38,280 nt of DNA from positions 1 through 38,280 of IMG/VR virus record IMGVR_UViG_3300048591_000435. One strand, written 5' to 3'. Within the stretch, counting starts at the first letter, position 1. The number at the start of each line of letters is the position of its first letter. The position numbers and the translations under genes were made by a program. This document shows positions 1-7,897 of the stretch, one piece after another. The DNA is from a virus. The notes under the pieces were generated by a model. It did not search any database and was not told the DNA's origin. It saw nothing but the letters and a program-made list of their open reading frames with translations.

Positions 1-475
1 CCGTCGAACGATAGAACGAGTCGGCAATGTCGCCACCAAACATGGCGACGTAGAGGTTCCCGCCCCGCGCCTTCGTAATCGAAAACCCGGTCGTGACCTG
101 TGAGAAGTCGGCGTAAGCGAGTGAGGAAATCGTAACTTCGCTGCTCAGTGTGTCGCTGGCAGTGTCGAGGCTGCGATATACCTGGTCGTCACCACCAACC
201 TCGCGGTGGTAGGCAATGTGGATCTTTGTGCCGGTGTCTCCGGGCGTCCACTTGTCGAACCAGATGGCGGGCGAGAGGACCCACGTATCAGAGTCAAGGC
301 CGATGGTCACGGCTGACCCGAACGTTGCTCCCCCGTCCGTGCTTTTCTTGTAATAGAAGTTATGGCCGTCAGTGAAGAAGACGTAGCAGACCGAACTGCT
401 CGTCCAGACAGGCCCGCGTAGACCGTACTTGGCCGACGCCTCACTGTTGGTTGCGTAGACCGTTACATCGGCCAC
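1..475 (-). CDS. BNR/Asp-box repeat protein, N-terminal part (cut by left edge)
   Basis: A GTG start at 475 lies one base after the stop of the secreted protein gene (477-479), and the frame stays open to the window edge, giving 158 residues. Residues 45-52 read STDGGATF, a clean Asp-box (SxDxGxT-aromatic), the signature of sialidase-type beta-propellers. Further TWVLSP and IHIAYH-like strands suggest more blades. Asp-box propellers in phage are usually tail-spike or receptor-binding domains that bind or cut glycans, or secreted glycosidases; which one applies here is not visible. The protein has no signal peptide. It is the last gene seen in the leftward appendage block. A few bases at the edge leave the reading position at the first base of a codon, which matters for testing circularity. 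Confidence 0.75.
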   Translation of the reverse strand, partial: MADVTVYATNSEASAKYGLRGPVWTSSSVCYVFFTDGHNFYYKKSTDGGATFGSAVTIGLDSDTWVLSPAIWFDKWTPGDTGTKIHIAYHREVGGDDQVYRSLDTASDTLSSEVTISSLAYADFSQVTTGFSITKARGGNLYVAMFGGDIADSFYRST

Positions 476-476
476 G

Positions 477-1922
477 CTACGGCACCCGCCCCGCACGCGG
501 CACGAGGCACGCCCACAGCCCCGGCTGTGCCTCAGTCCATGCGCCTTCGCGTTCAACCCATCCGGTGTTCGCGTCGTTCCGGTCGCGAACTGAGCACCTG
601 GCATTCACCGGCGTCGGCGTCGAGGTCGCCTGAGGCGTCGTAGTGGGTGATGGTGACGGCGTCAAGGTAGCAGTCGGGGTGCTTGTGGCAGTCGGCTGCG
701 AGGTGGGTGTCGATGTTGGCTCCGCCGTGAATGCCGGAGGCGGTGTGCCAGTCGAGAGCGACCATATTGCGAAGTCCTTCGCGAAGAAGGGGCCGTTGCC
801 GGTGTCCTGCCCCCGGAACTGGACCGTCTGCGTCCCTGCCGGGATGGGCATCCAGTAGCTCTTGGTGCGGTCAACGTTCGTCTCTGCGGGCTGGATGCGA
901 GCCGCCTGCCAGCCTCCCCCGAAGTTCACCTCGACGATGCCGTTCGCGCTGAAGCGCAGGTTGCTGCCGGTGGGCGCGGGCGAGGCGAAGTTCACCGTCT
1001 GTGCGCCGTCCACGTAGCGGCGGTCGGCCTGGATGATGCTGAAGGGCGTCGAAGGCTCGACTGAGATGTTGTCCCAGTGCCACGTCCCCGGGATGCCCGC
1101 GCCGTCCTTCGTCGGGGTGTAACTGTGGTGGCCGATCTGGACAACACCCTTCGTGAACCCGAGCGAGGCGATGGCGGTATCGCAGGCGGTCCAACCGGGG
1201 ATAGTGGTGCTGGTGAACTTCAGGTGCGACGGTGAGAGTTCGAGCCGGAAGGTGTCGCGGGCGATGGCGGAAGGCTCCCTGCCCGACGCCCGCAAGTAGC
1301 CTTCGATGGTGTCCCACCAGGCGCTATCAACCTCGTTCTGTACGAAGTTGTCGATGCGGTTGCAGCGAAAGGTCGTCTCACCGTTGAACGTCGACATGGT
1401 GACGTGAATGCCCCGGCGCGGGATGCCCTGCAAGTCCACGTCGCCGTTGTCGAAGGGGAGCGCCAGGTTGTCTTCGTAAGGGGTGATCCAGATGTCCACC
1501 CAGTCGCGGGTACTCATGCGGAGGGTGGACATATCGAACTGGACGACGCCGCCCGCCGAGAAGTCGAGGAGGCGGTTGGGAGTGAGGTAGATAACGCCGT
1601 AGTCGCTCGCGTTGAGCGCCGTCATCACATGGTCGCGGCACTGGAAGACGGAGCCTTCGTAGCTGGTGTTGGTATGTGCGGCCGGGGGCGCGGAGCAGTC
1701 CGGGCCGTGCTGGGCGGCGACTGGCTCCAGGGAGTACCAGTGCTCCGGCCCGCGAACGTGCACCTGCACGTCGTAGGTCGCGCCGTCTCCCGCGTCGGTG
1801 TAGCCGGTGGTCAGCGGGAGCGGTGCGGCAGGATTGCCATCGAAGGTCGAGGCGTTCGCGACGATTGCCGCCCCGAAGACGGCCATTGCTACGGAGATGG
1901 TGAGCAGGAACTTACGAAACAT
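477..1922 (-). CDS. Secreted jelly-roll-like protein with Ser/Thr/Pro linker
   Basis: This 481-aa protein begins MFRKF followed by a hydrophobic stretch and ends its signal peptide near VANAS (about residue 24), so it is predicted to be exported, which is unusual inside a phage tail block. The middle (about 30-390) is beta-rich with several Trp and Cys residues and reads like lectin or family-16-type jelly-roll domains; no catalytic motif was recognised. Residues about 405-445 form a low-complexity linker made almost only of Pro, Thr and Ser, and a short Cys-containing tail follows. Such TPTPTA-type linkers are common in secreted proteins of Chloroflexota, so the gene may be host-derived. It starts at ATG 1922 in a TAATG overlap with the upstream gene. 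A role in cell-surface binding or superinfection exclusion is inference. Confidence 0.7.
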   Translation of the reverse strand: MFRKFLLTISVAMAVFGAAIVANASTFDGNPAAPLPLTTGYTDAGDGATYDVQVHVRGPEHWYSLEPVAAQHGPDCSAPPAAHTNTSYEGSVFQCRDHVMTALNASDYGVIYLTPNRLLDFSAGGVVQFDMSTLRMSTRDWVDIWITPYEDNLALPFDNGDVDLQGIPRRGIHVTMSTFNGETTFRCNRIDNFVQNEVDSAWWDTIEGYLRASGREPSAIARDTFRLELSPSHLKFTSTTIPGWTACDTAIASLGFTKGVVQIGHHSYTPTKDGAGIPGTWHWDNISVEPSTPFSIIQADRRYVDGAQTVNFASPAPTGSNLRFSANGIVEVNFGGGWQAARIQPAETNVDRTKSYWMPIPAGTQTVQFRGQDTGNGPFFAKDFAIWSLSTGTPPPAFTAEPTSTPTSQPTATSTPTATLTPSPSPTTTPQATSTPTPVNARCSVRDRNDANTGWVEREGAWTEAQPGLWACLVPRAGRVP

Positions 1923-3313
1923 TAGACGTACCCAATCATCACCGAGCAGGCGTTCGCAGCCGGGGCGGTGGTATCGTTGTCGGCAATCGCTCCGGTGCAG
2001 GCGACAGAGATGGCTGTACCGAATGCGAAGCCGATTTCGTTGTTCCAGACAAAGCCAGCACCGTCGGAGTCGGCGTTACCGGGGACGGTGAAGGTGAGGA
2101 CTGGCGCGGTTGTGCCAACCGTCACGTTGGCTGCGGTGGCGTTGTAGAACTTGAGGTAGAGCGGTGCGGCGGTGTGGTTGAAAGCGGAAATGCTGAACAC
2201 CTGCCCAGCGGTGGCCTTGACTTGCTCCTCCGTCTCATCGATGTCGATGCTCTTGAAAATCGACATGCCGCCCGTGGTGCGCCCAATCAGGCCGACGTTG
2301 CCAATCGCATTGGTGCCAGCGGAGATGGAGGTAACGTCCACGTCCCCGATGTCCACGCCCGAGTTCGCCGCCAGCTTGCCGATGGCGTTCGTACCAGCAG
2401 GAAGGGCGGCAACCACATCCACCTGCATCTCGGTCCCCGAGACCGCACCGGCAATCGTGGTGATCCCGGCATTCGAGACAGGCTGTGTGACGCCCGATCC
2501 GTCCACCTTCAGCGCGGTCATGGATGCGATGCCCTGGACGGTGATCACATCGGCGGAAGCCGTTCCGGCCGTGCCGAGCGCGGGTTGCTTGGCGGCAGTC
2601 GCGGCACCCGTGGGCAACGCACTGGTGAGCACATCTACCTGCATCTCAGTGCCGGAGACCGCGCCCGCGATGGTCGTAATCCCCGCGTTCGTGACCGCCA
2701 CCGAAGCGTTGCTAGCGGCGATATTTACGTCCATCTGGGACGATGCGTTGATAGCGGCGGCGAGTTCAGTCAGTCCGGCATTGTCAACCGTGATGGTCCC
2801 TGCGCCGTCCGTGATTGCGATGGCACCGTTGGCATCGACGTTCAGGCCACGCTCGTTCCCGGCAGCATCGCGAAGGGTGACGAAGAGGTTGCGGTTGGCC
2901 GACATGCGCAAAGCCCCACCGTCGCCCTCGTCAACAGAGTCGGGCAGTGTGTCGTCAAACTCAGCGCCGACCATCACAACCTTAGACGTGGCCGGGGTAA
3001 ACGCCGCATCGTCAACCTGGACGTGGCTCCCGTTCTCTTGTACCGCAAACGTGCCCGCATTCGTGACCGCGTGCGAACCAACGGTGACGGTCCCGCCCAC
3101 GACCACCTGGAGGTTCCCCGAACCATCCACCAGCGCTGTATCCGTCCCGTCGCTGATTTGCACCGGGAGTGGGTTGGCACCACTGACTTTCGTCTGAGTG
3201 TTGTCCGCCCCGAACTCTAGTTTCACGTAGGGGTGATGGCGCGTTCCATCGTCATCTGTGGCAACTTTCGCACCGTCGGCGGTCCCTGCGGACATTGTGA
3301 TGTCATCGGCCAA
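1922..3313 (-). CDS. Tail-fibre/appendage-like repeat protein
   Basis: This 463-aa protein probably starts at TTG 3313, preceded by GGGGG six bases upstream. It is rich in Ala, Gly, Thr, Val and Asp, poor in Cys and Lys, and contains a 20-residue unit beginning NAGITTIAGAV that occurs twice about 85 residues apart (near residues 208 and 292). GTNAIG also recurs. The C-terminal 120 residues (from about 340) look like a separate beta-sandwich with LKFYNATAANVTVG. Phage fibres and baseplate wedge proteins commonly show this composition, and similar LPVQISDGTDTALVDGSGNLQV text is seen in many phage structural proteins. The exact role is unknown. It is followed by the secreted protein in a TAATG overlap. 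Confidence 0.7.
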   Translation of the reverse strand: MADDITMSAGTADGAKVATDDDGTRHHPYVKLEFGADNTQTKVSGANPLPVQISDGTDTALVDGSGNLQVVVGGTVTVGSHAVTNAGTFAVQENGSHVQVDDAAFTPATSKVVMVGAEFDDTLPDSVDEGDGGALRMSANRNLFVTLRDAAGNERGLNVDANGAIAITDGAGTITVDNAGLTELAAAINASSQMDVNIAASNASVAVTNAGITTIAGAVSGTEMQVDVLTSALPTGAATAAKQPALGTAGTASADVITVQGIASMTALKVDGSGVTQPVSNAGITTIAGAVSGTEMQVDVVAALPAGTNAIGKLAANSGVDIGDVDVTSISAGTNAIGNVGLIGRTTGGMSIFKSIDIDETEEQVKATAGQVFSISAFNHTAAPLYLKFYNATAANVTVGTTAPVLTFTVPGNADSDGAGFVWNNEIGFAFGTAISVACTGAIADNDTTAPAANACSVMIGYV

Positions 3314-3449
3314 GGAGCACCCCCAGGAGCACGCCTACGTAGGGGTAGAGGTTCCGAGTCCCCCGGTGGCGTGTGTAGTAGGTAGCCGCGACCACACCCC
3401 CGGGCGCTTCGGTCACATGCCCGAGTTGATGCATCATCAGAATCAACAT
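3303..3449 (-). CDS. Small 48-aa hydrophobic-ended protein, unknown
   Basis: ATG 3449 overlaps the end of the upstream gene by 7 bases and the stop lies 11 bases inside the next gene. The 48-aa product starts MLILMMHQLGHV and ends in YPYVGVLLGVLLGR, so both ends are hydrophobic around a basic Tyr-rich middle. It is not recognised. Its snug fit between two coding regions that leave no other room is the main support. A membrane-associated or structural micro-protein is possible. Confidence 0.5.
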   Translation of the reverse strand: MLILMMHQLGHVTEAPGGVVAATYYTRHRGTRNLYPYVGVLLGVLLGR

Positions 3450-3694
3450 GGTTCGCTCCACTTCTTCGGGCAGCGCGAGCAATACATCCGCTTGTGTTTC
3501 ACGCCGCCACGCATGGCCGTCCCCGCGATATGCCCGTCATGCTCGTGCGCTTCGGTTGCCGGCGGGTCATACGCCCACCCGTCGAACTCCGAGGCCAGTG
3601 GCACAACCGGGAGCGACGGCGCCCGTCGAAAGCCCCAGACAGCGGTGAGCGTGACGATGATCCCGGCGCCAAACCCGATGAGTTCCTCGGTCAT
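3443..3694 (-). CDS. Membrane-anchored zinc-ribbon protein, 83 aa
   Basis: It begins MTEELIGFGAGIIVTLTAVWGF, a single N-terminal membrane segment (about residues 5-22). A soluble part follows with clustered His (HEHDGH), then a C-terminal MYCSRCPKKW ribbon (CxxC) and a last Cys. The layout suggests an anchored metal-binding protein. The start overlaps the stop of the 3691 gene in an ATGA junction. No family was recognised; an Rz-like or adhesion role cannot be judged from the sequence. Confidence 0.65.
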   Translation of the reverse strand: MTEELIGFGAGIIVTLTAVWGFRRAPSLPVVPLASEFDGWAYDPPATEAHEHDGHIAGTAMRGGVKHKRMYCSRCPKKWSEPC

Positions 3695-4479
3695 GACGTA
3701 AACCTACTACGCGTCGCGCAGTTCACGAGCAGGAGAGCTGTGCCCGCATCGGTCAGTGCTTCAACAGCCGAGACGCCACCTGGCCCCACCAGAACGCCCT
3801 GCTCCCACGGGAGACCCGTCGGCAATTCGAGGTAGCCCGGAGCGACCGCGATGATGTGGTCAAGAGTGACGGATGAATCCAGTGCCGCGCTCCACACCCA
3901 TCGCGTCCAGTAGAGCGCCGGCCCAGGCGATACCGCAGTCGCGGCCTGCGTGTCCTTCAGCCGCGCGGTTGCCCATGCGGCCGGGATCGTCCACGTCACC
4001 GTGCCGTCTTGCCCGAGGGAAGCACCACCACTATCCGTGGCGTCGGTCGCGGACGCGTCAGCCCACGCCGTTCCATTCCAGTACGAGACCGTGAGCACCG
4101 ATGCGTTGCTGTTTGTGCCGTCCACATCGATATGGACGCCACCGAAGGGGATGGCCGAGCCGATGTAGAGCGCATCGTTCTGCGCGAGCGTTCCGAGGCT
4201 GGAGAGCGTTGCGCTCGTGCCGGTGCTACCGTCCTGCGCTTCCGTGCTGTAGTCAGTCGGGTCGGTCGCCAGCAGGTCGGCCGTCTTCAGGACTGTCAGC
4301 CACGGGCAGAGGCCAACACGGGCCACAACCGCCGTGCTGTACGTGGTGCCGATGAGTTGCAGAAAGTTGGTCCCAAACGGGAGCGCGATACGTGCCGCAG
4401 TTGTCGAGAGGGACAGTCCCTTCGACGCTGCGACTTGCTCAACCTGGTTCCACTTCCCCGCGATTACTTCTGTCGCCAT
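3691..4479 (-). CDS. Putative virion appendage/decoration protein, 262 aa
   Basis: ATG 4479 has a good GGGGGA ribosome-binding site 6 bases upstream. The product is rich in Ala, Thr, Ser, Gly and Trp, typical of beta-structured virion proteins. The middle has VLTVSYWNGTAWADAS and a following WTIPAAW segment, a pattern shared by many phage tail or decoration proteins. There are no signal or membrane segments. It lies in the appendage block between an FmdB-type zinc ribbon (upstream) and a membrane zinc ribbon (downstream, ATGA overlap). Its exact place in the virion is unknown. Confidence 0.6.
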   Translation of the reverse strand: MATEVIAGKWNQVEQVAASKGLSLSTTAARIALPFGTNFLQLIGTTYSTAVVARVGLCPWLTVLKTADLLATDPTDYSTEAQDGSTGTSATLSSLGTLAQNDALYIGSAIPFGGVHIDVDGTNSNASVLTVSYWNGTAWADASATDATDSGGASLGQDGTVTWTIPAAWATARLKDTQAATAVSPGPALYWTRWVWSAALDSSVTLDHIIAVAPGYLELPTGLPWEQGVLVGPGGVSAVEALTDAGTALLLVNCATRSRFTS

Positions 4480-4521
4480 TGATTGTCCCCCTGGGCTATC
4501 CGCTTACGTCCGGCCCGCCAA

Positions 4522-4839
4522 TTAAGAGAGGCGCTGTTTGGCCTTTGCTTTCGCGATCTGGTAGAGGGGTGGGGGCGCGAGGTTGGCTATCTGCGTCGCG
4601 TCCTTGAGACGCTCGTGCTTGTATTCCAACTCCGCGCCCGCCTCCTCTGCGTTCTTCCATTCGCGGGCGTAGTCCTTCTCCCCGACCGGGGTAGAGGCAA
4701 ACCCGCCGAACTGGATGCGGTACACGCTCTCTTTGTGCGCTGTGGCCGTGCAGGATGGGCAACAGACATTGCTCGCGTCGAACGAAGTCCGCAGGTCTCC
4801 CCGCCAACCACAAGCACAGGTGAACGTGTACACGGGCAC
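4522..4839 (-). CDS. FmdB-type zinc-ribbon protein, 105 aa
   Basis: The GTG start at 4839 gives MPVYTFTCACGW, matching the MP(L/I/V)YxFxC opening of the FmdB regulatory zinc-ribbon family. Cysteines at C8 and C10, then CCPSC, supply the metal ligands. The C-terminal half is charged and probably helical (EWKNAEEAGAELEYKHERL), so the protein is longer than bare FmdB ribbons. It is the first of two such proteins in the block, each just downstream of a virion-protein gene. In phages these ribbons are often found near structural genes with no known role; DNA or RNA binding, or a metal-stabilised virion part, are possible. Confidence 0.7.
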   Translation of the reverse strand: MPVYTFTCACGWRGDLRTSFDASNVCCPSCTATAHKESVYRIQFGGFASTPVGEKDYAREWKNAEEAGAELEYKHERLKDATQIANLAPPPLYQIAKAKAKQRLS

Positions 4840-4843
4840 CGGC

Positions 4844-5491
4844 TTAGTACCCGATCTGCGCGGCTGCTAGCTCGAGGAAATCGAGGTTCGCGTAGTAGCT
4901 CGGGCCGGTGGTGGTCGCCGCGATTTGGGTGTACAGGCAGAAGCCTCCCGTAATCCGCGGCGGGCGCAGCGGTTCCCACACCATCGACGTGTTCGAAAAG
5001 CCTGTGCCAATGGCGACAGGGATGTCCGAGGACCAGTGGCGCCGGGTCGTGGTCGCCAGTTCCGCCGTCACCGTCACAGCGCCAGCCGCGGCAACCGCAG
5101 CCGTCGAGGCGCATGCGGCCCCGCCCGTATCGAGCGGCAAGGGAACAAACGCGGTGCCCGAATGCGCCCCGGTCACACTCTTGGTGGCGTACTCGTGGAG
5201 CGTGCCGCCACCGAGGTTGATCGAAATGCACTGGTAGACCGGAACCACGACCTTGCCAGCCGCCGCTGTGACGGCGTACTCGGCAGCGGTATCCGTGATC
5301 ACCACGTCGCCAACGAGCGGGGTCGTCACCGTGCCGGCGCGGACCTGGTATCCGAGCCCGTCCTGGATGAGCTTGGCGAACAGGTCGATTACGACCAGTG
5401 CCCCGCTGGAGTCGAGGAGCAGAAGCCCCTGCGCGTTCTCGGAACCACCGCGAGTGGCAGCTCCAAACTGAGCAACATCAAGCGTCGCCAT
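4844..5491 (-). CDS. Putative virion decoration/tail protein, 215 aa
   Basis: ATG 5491 lies 3 bases after the TAA of the upstream gene, with AAAGG-type ribosome-binding bases in that gene's end. The protein is rich in Ala, Thr, Val and Gly with beta-strand alternation (VRAGTVTTPLVGDVVITDTAAEY). It resembles phage surface or decoration proteins in composition but shows no diagnostic motif. Its ATCAATGGCGAC start context matches that of the 3691 gene, hinting that the two appendage genes are old duplicates or share assembly history. Confidence 0.6.
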   Translation of the reverse strand: MATLDVAQFGAATRGGSENAQGLLLLDSSGALVVIDLFAKLIQDGLGYQVRAGTVTTPLVGDVVITDTAAEYAVTAAAGKVVVPVYQCISINLGGGTLHEYATKSVTGAHSGTAFVPLPLDTGGAACASTAAVAAAGAVTVTAELATTTRRHWSSDIPVAIGTGFSNTSMVWEPLRPPRITGGFCLYTQIAATTTGPSYYANLDFLELAAAQIGY

Positions 5492-5494
5492 TGA

Positions 5495-5755
5495 TTAATC
5501 GCCTTTCCAGCCGTTCCCTACGGCTTCGTCCATTGCGCTAAGTGCCTCGCGCTTGTAACCCGTGGCTTCGTCCAACGCCGCCCGCGCACTGCGGGAGACC
5601 TCAAACTCGCTGGCCCACTTGCGCGGGGATGCGTGCTGATACACCGCACTCCGCTTTGCCCGCTGCCCGCAGAAGCACTCGATGCTCGTCGCGCTGACAT
5701 TCGCCAGCCGTTCGTGCTCGTGCCCTGCGGCGCAGCGGAATTCGTAGAGTGGCAT
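5495..5755 (-). CDS. FmdB-type zinc-ribbon protein, 86 aa
   Basis: It begins MPLYEFRCAAGHEHE, the classic FmdB opening, with C8 and H12 then CFCG around residues 27-30 as the second ligand pair. The rest is a charged helix-rich tail (SRSARAALDEATGYKREAL). It starts in a TAATG overlap with the 5755 gene. With the 4522 gene it forms a repeated pattern of beta-rich virion protein followed by FmdB ribbon. The family is named for a formamidase regulator but its action here is not known. Confidence 0.75.
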   Translation of the reverse strand: MPLYEFRCAAGHEHERLANVSATSIECFCGQRAKRSAVYQHASPRKWASEFEVSRSARAALDEATGYKREALSAMDEAVGNGWKGD

Positions 5756-6492
5756 TAGCCCGGAATCGCCAGACCAGACGGGCCGACCATGATCCAGTAC
5801 TCGCTGGTCGCGATACGGCTTGCGGAGACGGCGCGAGACTGCACAAACACCCAGGGGGAGATGGCATTCCCGCCCTCAATGGCGCCGGAGCCGACCTGGC
5901 CGCCGTTCACGAACACCGAAACAGCATCGTTCTGCCCTCGGAACTCCGAACGGAAGTACGTCCCACCCGCGACGGTGTAGACCCCTTCGGCGTTAGCCGT
6001 GGCCGAACCTCCCGACTTCAGGGAGATGAGGTCAAGGTCTGTGTTGTCGTCGGTGTCGCGCACCAGCACGCAGAAGTCCGAAGCGGTTGCGGTCGGGGTG
6101 GCTTTAGCGCCTACCGCACCGGCGTCCGCGATCGAGTCGGTGACACCGACTTCAAGCTTCGAGGTGGTCACCGTGTCCAGTGCCGTATAGTTCTCGAAGT
6201 AGAAGCCCTTGTCACCAGACCAGAACAGACCGAAGCCCTGGCCCGCGTAGCCGTCGTCATCAGTGCCAGACGTGCATGTGAGGCGAGACGAGGCCACAGT
6301 GACCGCGGCTGAAGTGCCGTTCGTCTTGGCAGCCCCCCAATTGCTCGGCAGCGCGTCCCCGAGGAAGTGCGTGTACACGATCTCGTAGGCGGGGTCTCCC
6401 GACATGAGAATGTTGCGCACTGCTTCGGACGCCGCCGCCGCGTTCTTCATGGCCTTTGCCCAGTTACGGGGAAGCCTGTTGATGTCAGTCAT
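5755..6492 (-). CDS. Putative lectin-like virion surface protein, 245 aa
   Basis: The product has a short helical N-terminus (MTDINRLPRNWAKAMKNAAAAS), then from about residue 40 a beta-rich body with alternating strands and YFENYTALDT, FCVLVRDTDDNTDLDLISL and VSVFVNGGQVGSG. This fits a concanavalin-like jelly roll of the kind used in phage decoration or adhesion proteins. That is a fold guess from pattern only. It follows a 42-base gap after the 6535 gene with no clear terminator. Confidence 0.55.
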   Translation of the reverse strand: MTDINRLPRNWAKAMKNAAAASEAVRNILMSGDPAYEIVYTHFLGDALPSNWGAAKTNGTSAAVTVASSRLTCTSGTDDDGYAGQGFGLFWSGDKGFYFENYTALDTVTTSKLEVGVTDSIADAGAVGAKATPTATASDFCVLVRDTDDNTDLDLISLKSGGSATANAEGVYTVAGGTYFRSEFRGQNDAVSVFVNGGQVGSGAIEGGNAISPWVFVQSRAVSASRIATSEYWIMVGPSGLAIPG

Positions 6493-6534
6493 CGGTTACC
6501 CACTGCCGGCCCTGACGCGTCCGGCGAATCGCGA

Positions 6535-7101
6535 CTAGAGCGGTTCGTCCAATGGCCCGAGCAAGAAGTCATCCCGCTTGAGCCCCAGCCGTTCCCGCCG
6601 CTTCTGCGCGTACTCCAGGGGGTTCACCCACCCGGAGTCCTCGCCCTTCACTTCGCTCCACGGGGTAGACGCCTCGCCCACTCCGTAGCGCAATGCCATG
6701 TCGCGCACTTCCAACACGTCATCGAGGCCGACATACAGCGGGTTCTCCCGCTTGAATCGCGCGAGAAGGTGGTACTCCTTGCGCTCCTCATCGACCGCTT
6801 CAGAGGTGTTGGCCGTGGGCTTGTCGTGCGGCCCGTCCACGTGCAAGGTGCCCACTACGTAGGTCCAGCCACGTTTAGAGAGCCAGTCAGTCCAGCGGTC
6901 GAAGTTCCCCCGCAACACGCGTTCGAACTCGTACCGTTCGTTGGTATTTGGAGCGGTGTTTGCCAGCCGCGCGGGGACATCGAAACGCCCTTCCCGCAGG
7001 TCGCCATCCGGGTTCGCGTAGACCGGCACCGTGAGGGAACAAGCGCCTGCCTGCCCCTTCCACGCCACCCGCCGCCGCGTATGCCCGGAGAAGCTAGGCA
7101 T
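6535..7101 (-). CDS. Putative head/tail-joining protein, 188 aa
   Basis: ATG 7101 (an in-frame GTG lies at 7107) overlaps the end of the upstream gene. The sequence is mixed and soluble, with Trp-rich FDRWTDWLSKRGWTYVVG, a charged middle and a KRRERLGLKRDDF helix near the end. Position just downstream of capsid and a 261-aa gene suggests head completion or a tail connector. No motif confirms this. Confidence 0.55.
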   Translation of the reverse strand: MPSFSGHTRRRVAWKGQAGACSLTVPVYANPDGDLREGRFDVPARLANTAPNTNERYEFERVLRGNFDRWTDWLSKRGWTYVVGTLHVDGPHDKPTANTSEAVDEERKEYHLLARFKRENPLYVGLDDVLEVRDMALRYGVGEASTPWSEVKGEDSGWVNPLEYAQKRRERLGLKRDDFLLGPLDEPL

Positions 7102-7879
7102 CGGCACCGCCCACCTCCGTATCGATGAACGAGACGCCCTCGAATTCCGAACCTGCGTTCCTGGCAGGGCGACCGCGGCGCTTCACCGGCACCGTCTCCA
7201 ACCCGTCATCACCGAACCCGGTGGTAACGGAACTGGTGTTTTTGCCGGCGGCGAAGCGATTGACCGCCTTCGCGAGCTTCTCATTGACCTCGCCCACCAT
7301 CGCCCGCATAACGCGGAGAACATTGGGGTCTACCGAGGCAAGCATCTGGGCATGAGCGATCTCTTCCAGTTCAGCGAGCAGCGCATCTGCATCGAACGGT
7401 GCGAGCATCGTGTCGATACGCTTCTGCAACTGCCGCTTGCGCTTTCGCGCCTGGTCGCGGATTTCGGGACGATCACTATTGGCGATGTCCATGTCCGCGT
7501 CTTCGATCTGCTCCTGGCACCAGAGGATCTCGTCTTCGCGGTTCTCACCCATCGTCCGCACGAGCAGCCCTACAGCTTCCGGGGTCAGTTTCGAGCCGAG
7601 GAAGACGTGACCCTTCCGCTGCTCCTTCTGCCGGAACTCCGGGGCGCCCGTACCGTAACGGGCACGAAGGCGGGCATCTTCGATGTCCGGGATACCACCG
7701 TTCGGGTTGATGACCAGCGCATCCCGAATCGTCGCCCCGTCCGGACGCAGGTAGTACGCCCAGGTGCCGGTAATCCCGTTCGGGGTCATCCGAATCTGGT
7801 CAATCGGTTCAAGGACAACTTGATCCCGATATCGCTGCCCGCGCTTGGACTTTGGTCGTTCTTCGGTGGTAGCAGACAT
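7094..7879 (-). CDS. Putative virion-associated protein, 261 aa
   Basis: It starts at ATG 7879 behind an excellent AGGAGG site. The N-terminal third holds a compact domain (TGTWAYYLRPDGATIRDAL). A strongly charged helix with RDQARKRKRQLQKRI, near the middle, is likely coiled coil, then a Lys/Arg-rich KRRGRPAR patch (an AT-hook-like RGRP core) precedes the acidic C-terminus. The RGRP patch could contact DNA. Its place directly after the capsid gene suggests a head or neck role, but this is not certain. Confidence 0.55.
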   Translation of the reverse strand: MSATTEERPKSKRGQRYRDQVVLEPIDQIRMTPNGITGTWAYYLRPDGATIRDALVINPNGGIPDIEDARLRARYGTGAPEFRQKEQRKGHVFLGSKLTPEAVGLLVRTMGENREDEILWCQEQIEDADMDIANSDRPEIRDQARKRKRQLQKRIDTMLAPFDADALLAELEEIAHAQMLASVDPNVLRVMRAMVGEVNEKLAKAVNRFAAGKNTSSVTTGFGDDGLETVPVKRRGRPARNAGSEFEGVSFIDTEVGGADA

Positions 7880-7897
7880 GAATTCCTCCTGGTGGTG

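Noticed and set aside
2172-3220. Two overlapping plus-strand frames of about 345 codons
   Set aside because: Both lie opposite the repeat protein gene and mirror its periodic codons; no start signals.
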